From: Synergistota bacterium | Lineage (GTDB): Bacteria > Synergistota > Synergistia > Synergistales > Synergistaceae | Assembly: GCA_023450745.1 (NCBI GenBank) | Contig: JAEXGR010000026.1 | Span: 1-64,000, forward strand | Reading direction: 5' to 3' | Length of the DNA stretch: 64,000 nt | Part shown: positions 30,449 through 35,928 of the stretch, piece after piece | Layout of the letters: each line of letters starts with the position of its first letter | Numbering within the stretch: position 1 is the stretch's first letter | Position numbers and translations under genes: made by a program | The notes under the pieces: generated by a model | The model's database searches: none | What the model was told of the DNA's origin: nothing | The model's input: the letters and a program-made list of their open reading frames with translations, nothing else

Positions 30449-32121
30449 TTCGCGCCGCCTCCCAGCAGCCGGTAATGCGGATTTCTGCTCATCATCACGT
30501 ACTCGCCGGGCTGATAGCTTTTGAGCATGAAGGGGCCGCTGCCGACCAGACCGCGCGGGCCGCCCGCGTTTTTGTCGTTGAGCGGGTCCCAGCTCTGCCA
30601 GTCCTTGATATTGTCGATGACCTTGCGCGGTATCGCGGGAATGCCGGCGACGTTGTCGAGGTACCAGTAGCTGACGCCGTTCATCACCACGCGCAGCGTG
30701 TGGTCGTCGGGGACCTCCACGCTCCTGATATTTTTTACCGCGTCGAAGAAGCGCGGAATTTTGTTTTTATGGATAAAGTCGATACTGGCCTTGACGTCGC
30801 GCGCCGTCAGCGGACTGCCGTCGTTCCAGCGGAGGCCGCGTTTGATTTTGAAGGTCAGCTCCGTGTGGCGCGCCCCGCCCTCGCCCGCCGTGCGGACCTC
30901 CCACGAGGCGGCGAGCCCCGGCATGTTTTCCAGCGTATAGGGGTTGGTCGAGAGCATCGATTCGTAAATCAGGCCGAGCACCTGCCACGAGTAGGCCGAG
31001 GAGGCGGTGAAGGGGTTGAGGTTGCGCGGCTCCTCCGGCAGCAGCATCGCGAGCGGGCGCATTCTGCCGTCCCGCGGTTCCGCGGTGAGCAGCGTCCAGA
31101 TGTTGTCCGCCGTCATCTTGTCCGTGGTGAAGACGTTCTTCCATTTGGCGGAGATCGCCGCGACGGATATGCGGCTGTATATCGGCACGGAGGGCATCAG
31201 CTCAAGCAGCAGGCGCTGCGCCTCTTTAGAGGCCCTTTCGGCGGCGGCCCTGTCCGGCGCGTAGCGCAGCGCGGCGAGCGCCTTGTCCAGCCGCGCGTCC
31301 CTGATGCCCGCCATGTTGTAGCCGCCCTCGACGTCCATTTCGCTGTGATAGAAAGAATAGAGGGAGTCAGGGTTGCGCCCCATGCTCCAGGCGAGCACCG
31401 CCAGCGAATAATCCTTGCGGTCGAGCCGCGAGATCATCGTGGAAAAATCGAGGGGGTCCACCTCCGCGGGGAAGCCCACCGTTATGAGCGAGTCGGCGAT
31501 CAATTCCGCGAGCTCCGCCGTCGTCGGCGCGACGCGGGCAAGCGGCGTCAGCAGCTTCATCGGGGGGAGCCTCCCGCCGTCGGGGGCGACCAGCATCCCC
31601 GCGAGGTCCCAGCTGTAACCCTTTTTCTTCAGCAGCTCCCGCGCGGCGACGGGGTCGTAAATGTCCTCCGCGCTGTTGGCCAGCGCCCACGGCGATACCG
31701 GCGGCAGCCAGGAGTTGATCGGCTCGCAGTAGCCGGAAAAAATCATGCGGACGATGCTGCTCCGGTCGATCGCCATCGCGGCGGCGCGGCGCAGGTCCTT
31801 ATCCTTCCATGGCTCCGTCTGGTTGTTGAGCAGCAGAAAAAAGGCGTGCATCCCGCGCGCGAGCGACATCCGCAGGTCTTTATTCGTACTGAGGCGGTCG
31901 ATGTCCGAGGGGCGCGCGATGTCGCTTACGATGTCGAGCTCTCCCGCCTCGGCGGCCATGATCTGCGCGTCGGGGTTGGCGATGATCAGCATCGCCAGCT
32001 CCTCTATCTTCGGTCCGCGGATTTTGTCGATATCTATCTTTTCCGCGGCGCAAGAAAGCGCGGAAAAGAGCAAAACCATCAATACCGCTAAAATAGCGCG
32101 AAAGCTTTTTGTATTGTTCAA
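30445..32121 (-). CDS. Circularly permuted SBP_bac_5 substrate-binding protein of the ABC importer
   Basis: The product (558 residues) has a signal peptide (residues ~1-25, possible lipid Cys in ALSCAAEK). Residues ~30-345 match the C-terminal half of DppA/OppA proteins: KIRGPKIEELAMLII, AGELDIV, LLLNNQTEPWKDKDLRRAAA, MAIDR, YDPVAARELLKKKGY and SVPIYSRISVAAISAKWKNV. Residues ~352-558 match the N-terminal half: NLNPFTASSAYSWQVLGLIY, NMPGLAASWEV, LTFKIKRGLRWNDGSPLTA, GSGPFMLKSYQPGEY and SRNPHYRLLGGGAK. In ordinary family members the second block comes first. Joining GGGAK to DKIRGPKIEEL restores the usual order, so this is a circular permutation rather than a truncation. The start ATG lies 11 nt after the LacI stop. 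Ligand: peptides, nickel chelates or similar. Confidence 0.9.
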   Translation of the reverse strand: MNNTKSFRAILAVLMVLLFSALSCAAEKIDIDKIRGPKIEELAMLIIANPDAQIMAAEAGELDIVSDIARPSDIDRLSTNKDLRMSLARGMHAFFLLLNNQTEPWKDKDLRRAAAMAIDRSSIVRMIFSGYCEPINSWLPPVSPWALANSAEDIYDPVAARELLKKKGYSWDLAGMLVAPDGGRLPPMKLLTPLARVAPTTAELAELIADSLITVGFPAEVDPLDFSTMISRLDRKDYSLAVLAWSMGRNPDSLYSFYHSEMDVEGGYNMAGIRDARLDKALAALRYAPDRAAAERASKEAQRLLLELMPSVPIYSRISVAAISAKWKNVFTTDKMTADNIWTLLTAEPRDGRMRPLAMLLPEEPRNLNPFTASSAYSWQVLGLIYESMLSTNPYTLENMPGLAASWEVRTAGEGGARHTELTFKIKRGLRWNDGSPLTARDVKASIDFIHKNKIPRFFDAVKNIRSVEVPDDHTLRVVMNGVSYWYLDNVAGIPAIPRKVIDNIKDWQSWDPLNDKNAGGPRGLVGSGPFMLKSYQPGEYVMMSRNPHYRLLGGGAK

Positions 32122-32132
32122 CGCCGTTATCG

Positions 32133-32714
32133 TCAGTCTCCTTCCCGTGAGCGCACGACCCGGATCTCCCGTCCCGGCAGCGGTTTGCCGGCGATGATCT
32201 TGAGCATCATCCGGCCTACCAGCACGCCGGTCTCAAAAGTCGGCTCCTCGCCTGCGCCCTCCATCGTCACCGAGTAGGCCTCCGGCGCCGTGAAGCCGAG
32301 GCAGACCGCGGGCACCCGCAGGCCGCGCGGAAAATTTTCCCCGTCGCACCAGATTAAGCCCTCGACATGCCGCCCGTCAAGCGTACTTAACTCGCGCCGC
32401 GCGCGCATCGCGTTTCCCTCCGTGGCTTTGAGCAGCAGCTCGTATTCCGAGTTCGCGAAGGCGCGGTCGACGCCGGCGAGAAAAGCTCCGAGCCACGGCC
32501 GGTTGAGGTCGCGCATCACGATGCCGATCAGGCCGCTGGTGTTCGTCGAGAGGTTCCGCGCGTTGCGGTCAAGCTTATAGTCGAGGGCGCGCACGCTCTC
32601 CATCACCTTGATCTTCGTCTTTTCCGATATCCGGTGGTCGCCGCGAAGGACGCGGCTGACCGTGGCCTTGTCCACTCCCGCGTGATTCGCGACATCCTGC
32701 ATGGTAACTTTCAT
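32133..32714 (-). CDS. LacI-family regulator lacking most of the effector lobe
   Basis: Residues ~1-50 are a typical LacI helix-turn-helix with hinge (TMQDVANHAGVDKATVSRVL, YKLDRNARNL). Residues ~60-140 form the first half of the N-subdomain (TSGLIGIVMRDLNRPWLGAF, VEGLIWCDG). Then the sequence passes directly to PEAYSVTMEGAGEEPTFETG and GVLVGRMMLKIIAGKPLPGR, which is the usual C-terminal end. The total is 193 residues against ~330-340, so ~140 residues including most of the ligand pocket are absent, with no frame break. AGAGGTG precedes the ATG. It is the first gene of the ABC operon, 11 nt before the binding-protein gene. It may be a constitutive repressor or use another signal (inference). 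Confidence 0.85.
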   Translation of the reverse strand: MKVTMQDVANHAGVDKATVSRVLRGDHRISEKTKIKVMESVRALDYKLDRNARNLSTNTSGLIGIVMRDLNRPWLGAFLAGVDRAFANSEYELLLKATEGNAMRARRELSTLDGRHVEGLIWCDGENFPRGLRVPAVCLGFTAPEAYSVTMEGAGEEPTFETGVLVGRMMLKIIAGKPLPGREIRVVRSREGD

Positions 32715-32839
32715 AGGAACACCTCTTCAAGGAACGCTGATTTGCCTCCCCGGCGATGTGGGCGCGCTTGTCATTGCAACCGGTTGAATGGATTATATCA
32801 AAGTGCAGAAGCGGTGTAAATTGTTATTTGTGGGTAATT
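32715..32839. other. Leader region of the LacI-ABC operon
   Basis: No gene. The promoter must lie here or inside the adjacent MITE-like element, which ends 125 bp before the start codon. No good promoter match was found. Confidence 0.35.
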
Positions 32840-32874
32840 CAGGGCGACAGCATTTACTTTTTGCGTGCCCTTAA

Positions 32875-33061
32875 AGCCTCCCTCGCTGAGGGAGGTGGGC
32901 CGGCGGCGGGCTTCCGCCGGGTCGGAGGGAGTGTGCCCCTTGCTCTTGCCCTTAATCATGACTAAAAGAAGAAGTAAAGCATAAAACCAAGGTCAGAACT
33001 CCCTCAGTCTCGGCTTCGCCGATCCAGCTCCCTCGCGGAGGGAGCCTTAAAACCCCTGATT
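32875..33061. repeat. Dispersed hairpin-rich repeat, copy 5
   Basis: Modules in order: CTCCCTCGCTGAGGGAG, GGTGGGCCGGCGGCGGGC, TTCCGCCGGGTCGGAGGGAG, a linker with AAAAGAAGAAGTAAAGC and AACCAAGGTC, TCGGCTTCGCCGA, and GCTCCCTCGCGGAGGGAGC. It is followed by a spacer and then copy 6. Confidence 0.85.
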
Positions 33062-33149
33062 CGCGCCCCTTTAAAAGCCTCCCTCGCTGAGGCGGCCAGA
33101 GAGCCAAATCAGCGTTTTTCTGATTTGTGCGATTCGGCTGGTAGTTACA

Positions 33150-33321
33150 TCAGAGGTGGGCCGGCGGTGGGCTTCCGCCGGGTCGGAGGGAGTGTGGCCC
33201 TTGCTCTTGCCTTTAATCATAACTAAAAGAAGAAGTAAAGCATAAAACCAAGATCAGAACTCCCTCAGTCTCGGCTTCGCCGATCCAGCTCCCTCGCGGA
33301 GGGAGCCTTAAAACCCCTGAT
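33150..33321. repeat. Dispersed hairpin-rich repeat, copy 6
   Basis: Almost base-for-base repetition of copy 5, from GGTGGGCCGGCGGTGGGC through GGAGGGAGCCTTAAAACCCC. Confidence 0.85.
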
Positions 33322-33481
33322 TGCTGTGCTTTGCGCCCACTTAAAGCCTCCATCGCGAAAAGGGGGCCAAAGGGCAAAGGAGCCCCATTCCGCGGGTTTT
33401 GCTTGACGTTTTGTGCCTTCCAAAAAAGTAAATGCTGTTGCCCTGTATATCGCCTGGCGTCGATTCATTTCTTTGAAATAA

Positions 33482-33522
33482 CCCGCGGCCCCAAAGCGGT
33501 GTCTTCGCTTTGGGGCCGCGGG
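33482..33522 (-). terminator. Strong hairpin terminator of the thioesterase operon
   Basis: CCCGCGGCCCCAAAGCG (33482-33498) pairs perfectly over 17 bp with 33506-33522 around a 7-nt loop. It lies just after the stop of the minus-strand thioesterase gene. Confidence 0.85.
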
Positions 33523-33535
33523 CTAGAATTTATTT

Positions 33536-34270
33536 TTACCGCCATCTGGACGAGAGCTTCGCGTACTCCGTGTCGTCTTCCGCGTGGCGCAGCGAGTGCA
33601 GGAAGCTTCTGCCGCTTTCGCCGGGAAGTTCCTGCGTAAGGCAGCGCACCCTTGTGCGCGGGACGGGATGAAGGAACTCTCCCTCGACGAAGACGGGGGC
33701 CATTTTGTCGGGCACTTCGTCCGGCACCGTGTCCAGCGCCCAGCTGAAATAGACGGCGTGGTTCGTGTGGTCGTTGACGTCCAGGTCCTGCCAGCGTACC
33801 TTCCACGGCTCTTCCAGCGTGGGCGCCGTCACCGCCGGCACCTTCACGTCGGCGGGCAGCTCCTCCGTCAGCCGCTCCATGAAAGCGCGCATCAGCTCGC
33901 ACTTGTCGAGGCGTATCGGGCGTTGTTTGACGAAGTCGATGAGCACCCACCATGTATAGGCGGAGCCGAGAAACTCGCCGCGCGAATCCCAGAGCTTGAA
34001 GCTTCTCAGGGAGAAGAGGTTCCGGAAGGGTTCCGCGTAGGTCTTGATAAAGATATTGCCGCTTTCCTTCGTGGGATATTTTTCAAGGTCGACGCGGTAC
34101 TTGCGCAGCACCCAGGTGATGTCGTGCTCGAGCGTCTGGCGCACGGAGAGCCCGTACTTCGAGGCGTCTACGTCGGCCATCTGCTGGAACATCTCCAGCA
34201 GCACGGAGAACTTTAAGCGTCCGCGCGGGTCGATGCCGCTGAAAGGAAGGGCGTTCTCAAGCTCAGTCAT
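33536..34270 (-). CDS. Acyl-ACP thioesterase (double hot-dog)
   Basis: The enzyme releases free fatty acids from acyl carrier protein. The 244-residue protein has two hot-dog repeats: the first with MFQQMADVDASKYGLS (residues ~27-42) and WVLRKYRVDLEKYP, the second with WQDLDVNDHTNHAVYFSWALD (~165-185), which contains the conserved Asn and His of the bacterial FatA/FatB group. Length is typical. It overlaps the 3' end of the CofE-like gene by 8 nt, so it is the second gene of a two-gene operon ended by the hairpin at 33482-33522. A functional link with a CofE-like protein is not known. Confidence 0.9.
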   Translation of the reverse strand: MTELENALPFSGIDPRGRLKFSVLLEMFQQMADVDASKYGLSVRQTLEHDITWVLRKYRVDLEKYPTKESGNIFIKTYAEPFRNLFSLRSFKLWDSRGEFLGSAYTWWVLIDFVKQRPIRLDKCELMRAFMERLTEELPADVKVPAVTAPTLEEPWKVRWQDLDVNDHTNHAVYFSWALDTVPDEVPDKMAPVFVEGEFLHPVPRTRVRCLTQELPGESGRSFLHSLRHAEDDTEYAKLSSRWR

Positions 34271-35447
34271 CTAAATAGTTGTCGAAGTATCCCTGAATAT
34301 AGATGACCGGCGTGCCCTTGTCGCCGGAGCCCGAGGTGAGGTCGCACAGCGAACCCACGAGGTCCGTAAGCCGCCGCGGCGTCGTGCCGAGCGTCGAGTG
34401 TTCAAACCGGCCGAGCGCGTCTTTCGCGCGTATCGCCTCTTCGACCGCCTGCGCGGGGTCTTTTGCGCCGGCGTTGTCGGCGACATACTTGAACTTTATC
34501 TCTTTCGGCATTCCGTCGAGCCCCTCGGTGTAGCCGGGGGAGACCACGGGATCGGCGAGCTCCCAGATGCCGCAGACGGGGTCTTTAAAGGCGCCGTCGC
34601 CGTAGACGAGCACCTCTATCTCTTTGCCCGTGCGCCTTTTGAGCTCCGCCTGGAGTTTGCCGACAAAGGCGTCGCAGTCGCGGGGGAAGAGTTTGACGGA
34701 CTCGTCGTTCGTGTAATTGGAGCCCAGCAGCCCGTAGTCTTCGTTATAGCCCGCGCCGCCGCGCGCCGGTTCGCTGCATATCTGGTCCATGGTCACGACC
34801 TTTTCCGCGCCGCCCTTTTCCAGAATATCGCGGTGTATCCGGCGGGCGTGGATGCTGGCGACGATCACCTGCTTCGCGAATTTGAGGGCCGAAAGCGGAT
34901 TGTTTGAGAAGTGGACGCTGACGCGCCCGGGGTCGATGCCCTTATAAAGCTGGACATAATCGACGCCGGTAAAGGGGTGCTTGTATTCGCCGAAGACGTC
35001 GTAATATTCTTTTTCGTCAAAACACTCGCCCGAGAGTTTGGCGCTGTTGAGGTAGTAATTCATCGGTTCGACGATCTGATTGCCGACCTCGTCCGCAGGA
35101 TAGGTGAGGAGGACGTGAACGTGTCCCTTTATTCCCTTCACCATGCCGCGGAGCAGCTGGTGAAAGCGGTTGCGTGAGAGTATCGGGCAGATGATCGCCA
35201 CGTCGCCGGCAGGGAACTTCTTCGCGACGTCGTTGGAAATGTCCTCCAGCGTTACATAGTTGCCCTGCGAGCGGGCCACCAGCGATTCTGTGACGCCGAC
35301 GATGTCGCGGTCCCGCATCGTGAATTTATCTCTCTCTGATTCCGCCGCATTGATTATGCTGTCGGAGATTATTTTTACAATGTCGGCGCCTTTGGTGACG
35401 ACCGGGAGGCGTATCCCTCTTGAAACAGTTCCCACATAACGCGTCAT
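34263..35447 (-). CDS. CofE-like (F420-0:L-glutamate ligase domain) protein
   Basis: The 394-residue product matches the CofE/F420_ligase fold: RGIRLPVVTKGADIVKII, MRDRDIVGVTESLVARSQGN and VLVYGDGAFKDPVCGIWELADP. True CofE adds glutamates to coenzyme F420-0. Bacteria without F420 often carry this longer version (COG1478), whose role is unknown; it may ligate an amino acid to another phosphate-containing cofactor. No other F420 gene is in the window. The ATG follows GAGGGGT. The 3' end overlaps the thioesterase start by 8 nt. Confidence 0.8.
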   Translation of the reverse strand: MTRYVGTVSRGIRLPVVTKGADIVKIISDSIINAAESERDKFTMRDRDIVGVTESLVARSQGNYVTLEDISNDVAKKFPAGDVAIICPILSRNRFHQLLRGMVKGIKGHVHVLLTYPADEVGNQIVEPMNYYLNSAKLSGECFDEKEYYDVFGEYKHPFTGVDYVQLYKGIDPGRVSVHFSNNPLSALKFAKQVIVASIHARRIHRDILEKGGAEKVVTMDQICSEPARGGAGYNEDYGLLGSNYTNDESVKLFPRDCDAFVGKLQAELKRRTGKEIEVLVYGDGAFKDPVCGIWELADPVVSPGYTEGLDGMPKEIKFKYVADNAGAKDPAQAVEEAIRAKDALGRFEHSTLGTTPRRLTDLVGSLCDLTSGSGDKGTPVIYIQGYFDNYLDD

Positions 35448-35677
35448 TGGATCGTACCCCTCTGCAGAATGATTTTTACAACGTCTTATTGTATCATCTT
35501 CACCGTGGTTTGGGATAAAATAAAAATTACGCCTCTGACAAATACAAAAGGACGCCCCAACCTGTATTTTTTCTGACTATTGTTGATGTTTTGTCCCAAT
35601 TTGCGATATTTTACTTTAAAAAAACAGATTGTTAGTATAAAATATTCAGTAAAGGCCGAAAGATAAGCAATTTTCTG
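35448..35677. other. Divergent intergenic region, AT-rich
   Basis: No gene. AT-rich stretches around 35611-35644 contain TTTACT and TATAAA (35637-35642) that may form promoters towards the CheB-CheR gene, but spacing is poor. Confidence 0.35.
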
Positions 35678-35887
35678 ATGGGAATGATAGAAATGCTGAA
35701 AAAGCTATTGACAGGAAATAAAAAATGCCCCATCGTCAGTCAGTCAGTCAGTCAGTCAGTCAGTCAGTCAGTCAGTCAGTCAGGTAAAATATCGGCAAGA
35801 ACGACAAATATTCTGAGAGCTATATGTATATATAATGTACATAGAAAGCTCTCTTTTGTATTTTTTAACGGTCAGCTGACGCAGTAA
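35678..35887 (+). CDS. Short leader open frame carrying a (GTCA)12 repeat
   Basis: A 69-codon frame (MGMIEMLKKLLTGNKK...) whose middle reads VSQS four times because of the tetranucleotide run at 35735-35782. Its stop TAA (35885-35887) overlaps an ATG in the frame of the CheB-CheR gene (TAATG). No homologue is recognised and the ribosome site is weak, so it may be a leader peptide or not be translated. Since the unit is 4 nt, slippage changes the frame after the repeat. Confidence 0.35.
   Translation: MGMIEMLKKLLTGNKKCPIVSQSVSQSVSQSVSQSGKISARTTNILRAICIYNVHRKLSFVFFNGQLTQ
35735..35782 (+). repeat. (GTCA)12 tetranucleotide repeat
   Basis: Twelve perfect GTCA units, of the kind found at phase-variable loci. 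It lies ~150 nt before the CheB-CheR start and ~50 nt before a perfect TATAAT (35831-35836). Confidence 0.97.
35831..35836 (+). promoter_or_regulatory. Possible -10 box for the CheB-CheR gene
   Basis: TATAAT within a TA-rich stretch, ~93 nt before the ATG. A -35 is not clear. If it is used, the tetranucleotide repeat lies in the upstream activator region. Confidence 0.35.
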
Positions 35888-35928
35888 TGCCACGGAGCTT
35901 TCGCCGCCAAATGATGAGGAGGATACAT

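Larger units (their letters stand above)
32840..33445. mobile_element. Second MITE-like element of the same family, with doubled core
   Basis: Both ends carry the terminal inverted repeat CAGGGCRACAGCATTTACTT (R = purine), extending to ~22 bp; they match the ends of the element at 20451-20930. The size is 606 bp. The interior contains two near-identical ~165-bp copies of the dispersed repeat. No target duplication is visible (the flanking 10-mers differ) and no transposase is encoded. Small open frames inside have no protein signature. Confidence 0.8.

Noticed and set aside
30412..32091. 559-codon open frame on the plus strand opposite the binding-protein gene
   Set aside because: It mirrors a real coding gene in GC-rich DNA, is rich in Arg/His/Val without domain motifs, and has no ribosome site.
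30445..32121. Reading the binding protein as two truncated tandem SBPs
   Set aside because: Each family half occurs only once, in swapped order, with one signal peptide and one continuous frame; permutation explains it better.
35735..35782. CRISPR-like repeat
   Set aside because: Pure tetranucleotide run without spacers; no cas genes.
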